Shown here piece after piece: positions 46,401 through 54,900 of a DNA stretch of 64,000 nt. Each line of letters opens with the position of its first letter. Position 1 is the first letter of the stretch. Where the stretch lies: contig JALCCG010000010.1 of the NCBI GenBank assembly GCA_023212695.1, positions 62,001 through 126,000 of the forward strand, read 5' to 3'. This DNA comes from Sporisorium sorghi. Taxonomy: Eukaryota > Basidiomycota > Ustilaginomycetes > Ustilaginales > Ustilaginaceae. The position numbers were made by a program, and so were the translations under genes. The notes below the pieces were generated by a model. The model did no database searches. It had not been told where the DNA came from and saw only the letters and a list, made by a program, of their open reading frames with translations.

Positions 46401-46707
46401 TAGGCACTGGAAGCTGGATGAGGATGCTCCCGATCTGTCCGGCGACGAGAGCGATGGGTATAGATGAGGGCAAGCGACGATTGATGGCTTGGGCATCGAG
46501 CTGGACATTCCGCACCTCGATGCGACCGCTGCCGATGCCCGCGTCGATCTGGGCGAGATCAAGCTGGCCTCCGTCGACGAGGTGTCCAAGCGTCCTCTTC
46601 AAAAGGTAGGATAGAATCCTCTTCTGCAGGTTGGCCGAGAGAGAAAAGGCCGAGACGGACGAGAGGTCCCAGCCGGACAGGAAGGAGGGCAAGAAGTAGG
46701 AGGCCAT
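40450..46707 (-). CDS. ATG2: Autophagy lipid-transfer protein Atg2
   Basis: The 2085-residue bridge-like lipid-transfer protein moves phospholipids from the ER to the growing phagophore with Atg9 and Atg18. The N-terminus is the chorein-type ER-binding end: LQKRILSYLLKRTLGHLVDG, then IGSGRIEVRNVQLDAQAINR. LPVPNFWSGELSVTVSDVSI follows within the first 130 residues. The middle is long, with beta-rich segments split by Ser/Glu/Gln-rich linkers. The C-terminal autophagy region is clear at about 1810-1990: FSGLGPIRSLVNVGAGLADL-type sequence (residues about 1860-1885), LLPIEQYQRDGRVMRGVQRG and SFARSTALEAVKLG. The tail has RGAASFARST-like helices and ends Gly/Arg-rich. The length is within the range of filamentous-fungus Atg2. 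The start is the first ATG. Confidence 0.96.
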   Translation of the reverse strand: MASYFLPSFLSGWDLSSVSAFSLSANLQKRILSYLLKRTLGHLVDGGQLDLAQIDAGIGSGRIEVRNVQLDAQAINRRLPSSIPIALVAGQIGSILIQLPVPNFWSGELSVTVSDVSIYVEPRPESSGSGLNAVQDLSASFASAASQLFVEDEEAKDLEQSIHESLEAEQLNQAQQPSPEESSSLIASYVEALLTRLKVTIENVQVRIQSETVDLLLKLKRAHVHSSNTRTEEQAQKSEPQSPRAGSATTADAPQKRLISETKRILELHGFEIWLQDKRTQDKPQDPDSSYSSDESVDEDTSACHHSTQDLEQSIASLQESSASLYESAIGESAFQDAPERHREPASPFSAEQSEGPPPASEGHLLFSLGQEPVVVTFKTIKERHETFAADAPSRRAIQRLVSIVTDIDVQIGNVGGIVLIDHVSLLMTLVRSLSHSSPQTEAAPPDQRPKAQPKSATPRQQIQRNIAFSCHNNSLNLIIGYDDAAALQRDPSSIESFWARPSRSHPSFGHLRLRCDKLFAQYTNAAAGNRLGQRRSRMNFTVDDVGLFEHLPTALYDQCPAETSRVLPILVLDPNLAQSGAASSAPAKQPRHDYAASTVDVFDWRYSAPHTTTAHRPRTGSDVTATAKAARFKPAEARPSSSSSMQSPYVRTAYGDRGWKLKVPAKAQTQGNEPEVSPPSIVVTVHLPEGQEDQGQVSATVAPVHLFVDLSLVTRLMPALRRFATAQLVALRQTAEAEYDLADSVATLAASVATIQASTDSLLDFSSPHGAASEKSPFKLDLQIGFVRIDVRTPKVSYDAVALAGRSLGSTRLAGLDRRSGILVLQVQRLHVRSGLSETRKPVDTVRFASSATAADGWRRSDPVVTGHISAEKVSAFLALPSQSRALVLALIEAIRDDADEQGPFASSPAALLPRVQLSSVQEPGQDRSAFRSDHRQTKDRCSISIPSIKVELGKAQLDSLQYMADDLTQSINLWTSDDLDESDSVDAEGLKILGSRFFGSRAGMSLMSASTDSTATARASSKNSSLLLTITESSIRLWLPSLSPDAKAAEDRRTGSSKSLLLMTSDFELLFDSDKARNTTRIEVRLPEMQLSAEAGGAFEEISSFPLAYRTMSRDLDDRGRNTMLLLVLEAYAEPGSSYREQNVDLTLCSVTLSPSFDHELIPRIKRLLKAPAGVFENVEPNEVTRISFKVKDCSVLVAPPNTSHRAAVAIGEASVKTKLTSHAPKTSIKLALANLDLFVAEAEVSPSPERRSAAAKSASDHWAGRGFARLLHIPDSKGSIHLNTLTRPEIDVKVTKLRVKLQATADTLTVVTTLVGAIGETQANASSKAAPASTRKEDDLGSSTDTMESGNAEPTAKATASSASPMTDGHFDRLAELMSGIEDDAYRLAAPLPGEADLVDDDVPSDAAFLGAKGRYHPEIVETTLDLDEFFGGESVASLSLLAPRTDTVIFADEDVTVRLLDPKGICPVQEYFTDPDLRPHVDSALGTTASSVRIRVSNFDLSLRLHSGYDWPSTRKAVQREAKLVRKRLQKIKQLLADGQVPDDSVEAATSSLLDSIHISLPNVPAEMGPDEMMRVVEDELGDHSDAASTADSDATASWQTLPTVRRGQRDEASATTDGQQQHAKLQRSARSLIDFNFRGLEVEFDKADPSQAGHVVSRIAVNARRFEIIDNIETSTWRTFLTEMQDRNAALRHDVGSKMVKVEILHVRPEGVEGVGAESEVRMRAKVAPLRLHVDQDALDFLKKFFTFKAPGDKDVPAPVVQPTAAAAAAPLPFVQFAEVLPIKIKLDYKPKRVDYNLLRQGKTIELMNFFHFEGSEMVLRHITLRGINGWARLFDTLNDIWTPDVKANQLADFLSGLGPIRSLVNVGAGLADLVLLPIEQYQRDGRVMRGVQRGAASFARSTALEAVKLGARLATGTQVILEQAEHVLGGEMRVPVTARAVGPEGERQSYESLSESIMVESAVQGETLVSRYAAQPHDMRDALAQAYSGLTEGLTGAAQTILAIPMEVYEPEAGSAAGGGAARGSRPVVKAVPIAILKGARGATQAIAKTMQGVQVTLGDLENVKEGKYKLPGGGQRGR

Positions 46708-47800
46708 GATTGTCCAGATGGTTCGGCGAGCGCAAAGTGTGCGCCTTCAGCGATGAATGTTCATGCTCCGGTCGAGGTGGTTGCAGCGGTGGATTGGCAG
46801 CTTTGCCGCCACACCGTGATGGCTTCGAATCTGTAGAGGTACAAAGAAGTCTGCCGAGGTAGTGACGACCAGTGTTGAGGCTGGATCGCAATGGCGAAGG
46901 CAAGGTCTTGGAAGGATTGGCGAATGCTCGGATGATGAGCAGGTGCTGAGCTTGAACCCGCTGCTGGCCTTGCTATCTCATCTGTTCAGGGTCCAAGCGA
47001 GTTGCTGCGCATTTTTCTCCACACGCGTGCCTTCGGCTGTCTGCGCATCGATTTTTCAGCGGCAAAATGTTAGGCCTGAAGGTCGGCGAAGTGGCTGTCT
47101 CGAGCCAAGTTTTACGCGTCGAGCGCGTCGGCTGGTCCAGTCAACACTGGGGCTGCTCAAGTCTGAATGCAGCCCGCTCTGCTCACTCCCATTCCAAACT
47201 GTGTTGAGGCTGTCCGTCCGTCGCCGTTCTGCAGTCAACAAGATTTGACTCAGCCATTCCCACTCTGTCCATTTCATGTGATTCGCGGGGGATTTGCCCG
47301 CAAAACGGCGACGCCCTTCGATGCTGAGATTTCACGCGGAGAGGAAAAGCGAGGGAAAGGAAAGGGGTCATACAGCAGGCTAAATTTTGTTCGCGCGGGA
47401 ATCGGAATTTGCGCCAAGGCCATCATCATCCATCAATCCTCGTCAAGCTTTGAGATGCTTTGCCGCTCCCCGTCGGATGCCTTCCGTCTCTTTCCCACGC
47501 TTCAAAGCTTCACAGAGCTCGCTCCTACAATTTGCTCGAACAGTTAGCACTCACCCTTGCGAGACGAACCGCCTCTGAATGGCGACCCACAACAGGCGAT
47601 CGTCTTGATGCGACCCTCTGCCCAAGTCCGTCTTGGCGCGCAACTTTTTCATCCTCTTCCTCACGGCCAAGGCGATACGTGATCCATATCGGAGCGATCC
47701 GCATCGGAGCGGCCTAACCTTAGCTTCTCTCGATCACCTTGCTCCAGACGGAAGCTTACGAATCCTATCAAGAGCGGAGCAACACAACCCAACCTACTCG
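46708..47800. promoter_or_regulatory. Divergent promoter region, ATG2 / large disordered protein
   Basis: This 1.09-kb stretch shows no recognisable gene. The frame of the right-hand gene extends upstream to an ATG at 47633, but that extension is low in conserved-looking content and is treated as leader. Confidence 0.5.
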
Positions 47801-50800
47801 ATGGCATCACATTTGCACCAGGCTGAAGCTTACGAACCCCTTTCCGATCCCGCCACTGCTCAGCGACGGCACACGCCCAGAGACACCTCGAAGATTGACA
47901 CAACACCCATGGCAAAGTCTAGTCCCTTCGATGCGATCCGCTTTCAGCTAAGTCAAGACTCGACTTCTGCCTCAGATCGCAGAACTTTCGGTCTTCCCAC
48001 GCCGCCATACAGCGAGACGACGAGCAGCGCCAGCGCAAGCGGCAGCAACGGACGTGTTCGAGTGGACTCCAGCGAGACGGCACCTTTCGACCGTCTCCGC
48101 CCACCTATCTCGGAGTACAAAACGTCAGCATCGCCTCGCTCCGCCTCTGCCGCTTCCTCCTCCAACACCACAGGCAGCGATACTGTCGGTGCAACAAGTC
48201 CACAACCCCTTCACGAGAGCAAGTTTCGGACCAGCCGAGCCCAGTCTCGAGAAGCTGCGTCAGCCATGACGAGCGACTCTGCAGCTGCCGCTCGCCCCGC
48301 AAGCCGGCCCATGGCCGAGTCCGCTGGTGATTCGCCTGCTCCGCGCCCTTCTTCGTCTTTCTCCTCGCATGTCAGCTCGCCTGGCGAGAGACGAAAGCGT
48401 CGAAGTGAGATGCACGAGCGCGAAGTCAGTCAAATCCGATCCGAATCAAGACTCGGATCTGGCGCCGCTGACGCTGACGACGATGAAGATGCCGCTGCGA
48501 CTGAGCGCGAGATCATCTCACCTCAACAACATCCCTTCCCGCGCACTTCTCAGCACAAGTACTCGCCACGCAAGTCCACCGCACTCTCCGTCGCCTCTTC
48601 CCACTACGATAACGACGACGAGAGTGAGCCCGCTCTGAACGCTGCATCACCACTCACGCCTTCCTCTTCCAGAGCTTCGCGATTCAACGAGGGCAATGAC
48701 ACGTCGTCCGGCTCCATCAGGCGGCTCGTCAGGACCGCAGGCCCAGCATCGGGTCGCCTTTCCCTCGATGACCGAACCTCTCCGCGCGTTTCTTCAGCTA
48801 GTCGCAGTCCCATGCCGTCCGAATTTCGAATGCCAAACAAAGAGGCTCGTCGTGCCTATCGCGCATCACACCAACGCACACCAAGCGATCCTGATGACTC
48901 GGACAGAAGCGCATCTCGAGAAGAGTTGATCTCGAACCCCACCTCATCGGAACTCGGCGACAAGGTAGCACTCCGTAGTCCCGTCTCTACACGACGCGAG
49001 AGCCTCGATGAAATCCAAGAAGAAGGCGCAGCAGCCAAACCCACCAACGTGCGTTCGCCACAAACTCGACGCCGCAGATTCACTGCGGATGCGGCAGCAG
49101 ACGAAGCAGCGACAGAGGAAGCAGCGCCTTCACGACTGCCCTATGAAGGTCGTCTCGGCACTCAGGGCAGCCGCATCTCGGTCGACTCATCCTCCGCACA
49201 ACGCTACCTTGCCAGAGGCTCGCTGCAGAGCACGCCCTCAAGCTCATCGCGCCGCACGCCTCAGTCTTCCGAGATCGGCTCTCCCAGCGAGGATGCGCGG
49301 GCTCGTAAGATCTCGTCAACCTCTTCCAGCCGCTCTCAAAAGTCATCGAACAGCGCCTCGGAGCTTCACCGCGCCGCTTCACGCGTCAGCATGCGCAGGC
49401 AGCACGGCTCCGACCTCTTTTCCGCTGAGCCCATGCCTCAGCCTTCGCCTGCGGATGCACGTCCTTACAGTCCTTCCGTTCGCACGGAGCGTTCGTCCTC
49501 ATTGACCAACTCGTCGGATCGCTCGCGTGTCCCACTCGACCAGCCACGTCGTGTCAAGGATGCCGCCATGGACCATCTTCGAAACCAAATCCACGACCTA
49601 CCCGTCGGACGTGCAGCAGCAGAGCACGACCGACGTCATGTGCCCCCCATGTCGATGACCACGCCAGCACAGCTAGGATCCACGCGCTCGTCTCTGAACC
49701 TCGACTCGCCGACGCTAGGCTCGATGCGTGCTCAGTCCGTCATGGGTCTGCGAACGCCGAATGATACTCTGCGTTCTGCACAGATGCATCAGTATCCTTC
49801 CACAGACCCTCGACGATCCCGTCATGATCGCGGTTGGCCAAGCGCGGATCCGAACGTCTCTTCGGATGCAGTCAATCGCATCCACGAGCTCGTCAGCCTT
49901 CGCGGTGGTGCCGGCCCGCGTCAGACAGCACCTCCACGAAGCGCCACCGCTATGGGCACTGCCGCAGAGTCTTTCGCTACCGTCCCTGCACTCAATCAGC
50001 ACGAACGGGCCGTACCCAACACCGACGAGCCTGCCCCTATCCGCAATCTGGCCGTCCGCTTGGCCCAGTACGAAGCCCTCTACACAAAGACACCTGCCAC
50101 CGACGCGACCAACGCTGCCGCAGCAGGACCTCACACGGCACGCACGGTAGAGCTCATGGGTGCCATTGTACGAGGCACGTCGACCATGTGGGCAGAGTTG
50201 GCGTCGATGCAGCCCATCGCCACAGAAGGACATCTCATGGGCCGCCCCGGAGATGCATTTACAGACGCCTTTGGCCAGCTCGACGACGGACTTGCATTTG
50301 TCAACAAGTTGGTGCTTGAGCAAGCACGTGCCATGCAGGACTTGCTCTTCCTCCTCGACCGCACAGAAAAGGAGAGACAGGCTCACTTCAATCAAGCTTT
50401 GATCGAGATGGGTCACTCGCCTAGACCCTTCTCCCGCATCGGCACGGGTAGCTCCGCTACTCTGACACCAGGGCATGCCGAGATGGCCAACGGTGCCGAA
50501 GCGTGCGGAACCGCAGAGCGCAACACGCAGCTGCTCCGCCGAGCCACGTCGTCGGTCCGCAGTGGGTCGAGCATGAACACCGACTCGCCGTCTCCCTTTA
50601 CACGACTGTCGCGCGGGACTGGCAGCGCCGAGCGCGCAGGTACGCTGACTGCTTCTCAACTGCGATCCATGACCTCTTTTGGCTACGCGAGCAATCACAC
50701 TCGCTCGGCCTCGGAGCTTTCGCCTTCGTCCAGCGCTGCGCAGCGTCGGCTCGACCGAGTCGCTGCTGGCCTTCCTCGCGAAGGTTCTCAAGACTCGCCA

Positions 50801-51757
50801 TTGTCCACGCGCCGCAGCATCGTGGGCCAAGTGTTCCCACCTAGCGATGCTGCTCAGCCTGGAGCTTCTTCGAGTGACGCAAATGCAACAGGCGCTGCGG
50901 CATCACGACCTCCGCCGGCTTTCACGCCACGTCGACCTAGACTGAGCAACCCTTCGGTCTCGAACGCCACTGCCTCCTTCCAGCCCTCGACCGTTTCGGA
51001 CACTTCGAGTGTGGTGACTTCGAGCCCCGAGAACAGCCTTCACCACGGTCACAGCGGTGCGGACCATGTGGACAGCGAGGGGAGCACGATCGGACGTGAG
51101 CATGCAAGTGTCGTTAGCCAGACGGATGAGTTTGGCCGAGTAGTGGGAGCGCCCGCTGACGGAGACACGGTCAGGCTGTCTTCCCGCGCTCAGCGACGTC
51201 GATCCGAACGCGATCACGACCACGCCACCATCCGAGGCGGCGGGACGCGCGTCGTCGATACGCTTGCCTCGCAACTCGACTCGCTGAGGGGCATCGACGG
51301 CCAGTCCACCGAACTAGAGCAAGTGCAGGGAGAGCCTCGCGCAGGCACCGGGCGTCCAGCGCATCGGAGGTACACGACCAATTTTGACAACGCTGCGTCG
51401 CATGCGGCACTGCTCGCCGACGCACAGGAAGACGACATACGCTCACCGACGAAACTGAGCCAGTACGGCCTGACCAAGTCGAACAACCCGCCGCCCCGAC
51501 CTCCGCGCCATATCCAGCGACCGTCTGAGGAGAGTATCTCATCGTCGTCGCCCAGTCGAAGGCAGCAGGCTCGCGCGGACGAGCCATCTACGCCCACGTC
51601 GGCGCAGGTCGCAGACATCAGTACCCCGCGTGCCAGTGGACACGCTCAAGGTGAGCCGGACGCCGGCAGTGCGGGTCTAGGCGCCTCCTCGGTCGTCCGA
51701 AGCCTCGGCCGCACAGCAGCACGCCGTGTAAGCCGCGTCCTTGGATCCGGTTCATGA
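47801..51757 (+). CDS. Large Ser/Arg/Ala-rich, mostly disordered protein (unrecognised)
   Basis: The frame encodes 1318 residues from the ATG at 47801 (MASHLHQAEAYEPLSD). About 85% is Ser/Pro/Thr/Arg-rich and probably disordered, with many SP/TP and RxxS sites that suit phosphorylation. One ordered-looking island spans about 745-870: NLAVRLAQYEALYTKTPATD, then TARTVELMGAIVRGTSTMWA, DGLAFVNKLVLEQARAMQDL and LFLLDRTEKERQAHFNQALI. It is predicted helical and possibly a coiled coil. A proline-rich segment (NNPPPRPPRHIQRP) near 1230 could bind an SH3 domain. The C-terminus is basic (RTAARRVSRVLGSGS). I do not recognise a family. The layout resembles fungal scaffold or polarity proteins, but that is only an impression. 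It converges with the TBC gene. Confidence 0.85.
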   Translation: MASHLHQAEAYEPLSDPATAQRRHTPRDTSKIDTTPMAKSSPFDAIRFQLSQDSTSASDRRTFGLPTPPYSETTSSASASGSNGRVRVDSSETAPFDRLRPPISEYKTSASPRSASAASSSNTTGSDTVGATSPQPLHESKFRTSRAQSREAASAMTSDSAAAARPASRPMAESAGDSPAPRPSSSFSSHVSSPGERRKRRSEMHEREVSQIRSESRLGSGAADADDDEDAAATEREIISPQQHPFPRTSQHKYSPRKSTALSVASSHYDNDDESEPALNAASPLTPSSSRASRFNEGNDTSSGSIRRLVRTAGPASGRLSLDDRTSPRVSSASRSPMPSEFRMPNKEARRAYRASHQRTPSDPDDSDRSASREELISNPTSSELGDKVALRSPVSTRRESLDEIQEEGAAAKPTNVRSPQTRRRRFTADAAADEAATEEAAPSRLPYEGRLGTQGSRISVDSSSAQRYLARGSLQSTPSSSSRRTPQSSEIGSPSEDARARKISSTSSSRSQKSSNSASELHRAASRVSMRRQHGSDLFSAEPMPQPSPADARPYSPSVRTERSSSLTNSSDRSRVPLDQPRRVKDAAMDHLRNQIHDLPVGRAAAEHDRRHVPPMSMTTPAQLGSTRSSLNLDSPTLGSMRAQSVMGLRTPNDTLRSAQMHQYPSTDPRRSRHDRGWPSADPNVSSDAVNRIHELVSLRGGAGPRQTAPPRSATAMGTAAESFATVPALNQHERAVPNTDEPAPIRNLAVRLAQYEALYTKTPATDATNAAAAGPHTARTVELMGAIVRGTSTMWAELASMQPIATEGHLMGRPGDAFTDAFGQLDDGLAFVNKLVLEQARAMQDLLFLLDRTEKERQAHFNQALIEMGHSPRPFSRIGTGSSATLTPGHAEMANGAEACGTAERNTQLLRRATSSVRSGSSMNTDSPSPFTRLSRGTGSAERAGTLTASQLRSMTSFGYASNHTRSASELSPSSSAAQRRLDRVAAGLPREGSQDSPLSTRRSIVGQVFPPSDAAQPGASSSDANATGAAASRPPPAFTPRRPRLSNPSVSNATASFQPSTVSDTSSVVTSSPENSLHHGHSGADHVDSEGSTIGREHASVVSQTDEFGRVVGAPADGDTVRLSSRAQRRRSERDHDHATIRGGGTRVVDTLASQLDSLRGIDGQSTELEQVQGEPRAGTGRPAHRRYTTNFDNAASHAALLADAQEDDIRSPTKLSQYGLTKSNNPPPRPPRHIQRPSEESISSSSPSRRQQARADEPSTPTSAQVADISTPRASGHAQGEPDAGSAGLGASSVVRSLGRTAARRVSRVLGSGS

Positions 51758-51926
51758 ACGAAAAGAGCTGTTTCTCAATGTAAGCCTCGCACAACTGTAT
51801 CAACAAGGCTTGTACGCAAGATTGATTGCGAGCAATGACACAATCGATACGATTGCATGACAAAGTGATCCACCCTTGCGCGAGAGCCCCTACGATTGTA
51901 AATGACGCCTGAATGCCTGTGTAGTG

Positions 51927-54900
51927 CTAGAAGAAATTGCTGCGATCCGTCGACGGCGACGGCCTGGTCCCGCTATGGCTGTGCCCGACAGCGAGCGGCG
52001 AAGCCGACCGTTCGCGAATGCGCTGGTCGTCCCCGATCCGGAGTGCACGCAGATCCACCTTGTCCTCGAGCGCAGCGTCCTCGACCCCGGGAAGCTCACC
52101 GGCAGACGACCCATTCACACGCGCATGCGTCTGAATATCCGCGTACGCCTGCAGCTCTTCCGCCTTGAGGCCCGGGTACGCGTGCAGCTCCTCGACCTCG
52201 GGCAGGCGCGGCGACGTGGGCAGCTGCTCGCCCACCGACGTGCGACTCGCTCGCCTGAGCCCCGCCAGCGAGCGGCGGCTCGACGCGTTGGTCGCCACGG
52301 ACGAACTCGAGTTCTGGCGCCCCTTGGTGCCTCGTTTGGTGCGCACGATGCTGCCGACGCGGCCATCCGCAGGCGCGGGCAGCGGCTCGTCGGTGAGCGT
52401 GTACTTGCGCACCACCTCCGGTCGCGACGTCGCTTCATTCTGATCCGTCGAAGCGTCTTCAGCGGCGTCGAACCGATCCGATGCCGACAGCGACCCGTTC
52501 CTGCCCGCCGCATACTCGTCCCGATGCACACTCTCGCTCCTCTTCGCACCAAGCTCGCCCATAGACACAGGCTCCTCCGAAACCACACCCCCCTCACCCA
52601 TCCCCATCCCCACACCGTCAAGACTGCCACTCTGATCCGCAAAGCTGTCCACGACGTTGGTCGTCTGGCTGCTGCGGTTCGAGACGCGCGTGCCGGTCAT
52701 GGACCCAGACGTCGACGCAGTGCGCGACTCGACGGTCGAGCTCGACGTTCGTTTGCGATTGGACACACGCGGGCGCGAGATGCTCGCACTCGTCGCCTGC
52801 ACCAGCGGCACGTCGGAGGAGCTGGAGACGTGGCCGAATTCTGGGCGTTCGCGGTCCGAGTCGGCAGCTTTGGTGGTGGCTCTGGCAAACGCACCTGCCG
52901 AGACGGTGCCCTCCTTCGAAACCAGGCCCTGCAGGCCGGCAACCCCGCCAGGCATAATGCGCGATGGTCCAGCGTGTGCGTCGAAAGGAGCCGTGCTCTG
53001 CCCCATCAAGCTTGGCAAGGGCGGCAACGTGTCAGGCTGCGAAAGCCCAGGCATGCTCGTATCCGCAAAATCCGCCATGGAGCTGCGACGGCTGTCGGCC
53101 GCCGATACGGAGTGCGACGATCGACCGCTGAATGAGCCTGCCACGCTGCTCCTCGCATCTTGATGATTGCTGCCGCGGCTCATGCTGTGACCCATGGGCC
53201 CTGACGAGATCTTGCGAGACGGTTCGTCGACAGCGAGCGAGCCGGGGCTGTTGCTGCCTTCGCGAGGAGGACGTGCCGATTGCGACAACAGCAAAGGCTT
53301 TGGCCCCGCCGAGCGGCTGCTCGGGCTTGCCGACTCCTCGCGGAAGCGGGACGGCAGGATACCCATGCGAGCTGCTGCCCTCATACTCGGTAGCGGGAAG
53401 GAATTCGACCCGGCCTCGCTGCCTCGCCTATCTCTGATTTCGTCGCCTGCGATGGATGACGAGGGTGAGACGAGCGATCTGCCGTTCTGCGCGACGCTGA
53501 TACGCTTGCCAAACGTGTCGATGTACTCCATGCGGCCCGCGGGGCTGTCTGCGACGTTGGGCAGAGGGAAATCGGGCATAGTCTCGCGCGACCACCGCGC
53601 CATGTCGGGTGTACGTGGAGAAGGCATGCTCTCGCTCGCATTCCTCTTGGACCTGTTGAAGAAGCCTGCGCCAATCGAACCTAGAGAGGCAAAGCGAGAA
53701 TCCAATCCGCCGTTGGCTGAGCCACTGGCACCGCTAGGAAGGCCGCGTCCCAGCGAGCTATACGCATTATTGCTGTGCGGAGAAGCACTGTTTTCAGGCG
53801 TCGACTCGCGACTAGTGCGGTCCGCAAAGCGCGCCATGGCCTTTGCGGTGAGGTTTGTGCTTGCTTTCGAAAAGTTGGCAGCGGCATCGCTGCTCTGAAC
53901 TGCTTCGGCGTATTTTGCCAAGAAGCCGCTAAAGGTGCTCTTGGAGGGCGTCGATGCGTCAAATGAAGCATCGTCGGCATTGCTGGCGATGGAAAGGTCG
54001 GCGTCCTCGGTGTTGGTCTGGCTGTAGCGTGGCCTGGCGCGGGAAACAAGCCAGCCACCTTTGGTTGCTGGCGGAGCAGCGGGATTGGATAGCTCGTTGG
54101 CGTGAGATGGAGGAGGAGAGGCAGCTTGCCGTGGACTTGTCCAGTCACGCCAAGCTTGTGCCGCCCTCGCCTTGACAGCCGCCAAGGTAGGATTGGTGTC
54201 TTCGTCGTCATCCGTGTCCTCTGGTGGCCCATCACCGGTAAGATCAGCGGCAAGACGTCGTTGTCGAATCAAGGTGGCTGCCTCCACGACGGGACTGATG
54301 TCACCGTCTGGATACTCTTGGAGCACTCGCATGCCGCGAGAGAAGCCTTCAGATGCCAAATCCATATCGTCTTTGCTGTTGGGCAGCCGATCTTTGATCT
54401 GCAGGATCATGGACGCGCAGACATCGATGAGGAATTCGATCTTTGCCGAGCCCGAGATGCCGGCGGTCTCTTGCTCGGCGAGCAGAGCGTCCCAGATGCG
54501 CAGCACGGATGGCAGTGAGTGCTCGGTGCTGAGAAGACAGGCGAGCCAGCGGAGCGAGTAGTAGGGGAGACGCGGATCAAGCGAGGCGACCTGGAGATCG
54601 CGCCACAACGGCGGATCGAGCCATTTGATGCGAAGACTGAAGCGACGGAGGGCGCCTGCCATGCCGGCATGGGAAGGGTGACGATCTGCTGGAGCCACAT
54701 CGCCGCGACTCTGTTGCTCGACTCGATCAAAATCGTACAACTCGCGCATCTCGCCGATCAATGCTGAGAAACACCAGAATGCATCAGCCTCTGCATGGGT
54801 GAGGTCGGCGAGGTCGGCTACATTGTCCCATGGTCTGAAGTCGGGACGTTGCGAGCTGGATGCGATTCCCTGCTGCGAGTCGCTGGGTGTCAGAGCGTCA

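Noticed and set aside
49715..50830. 371-codon minus frame over the large disordered protein
   Set aside because: Shadow frame rich in Arg, Ser and Cys, with no domain.
51924..53135. 403-codon plus frame over the TBC gene's 3' half
   Set aside because: Arg/Leu-rich antisense shadow of a low-complexity coding region.
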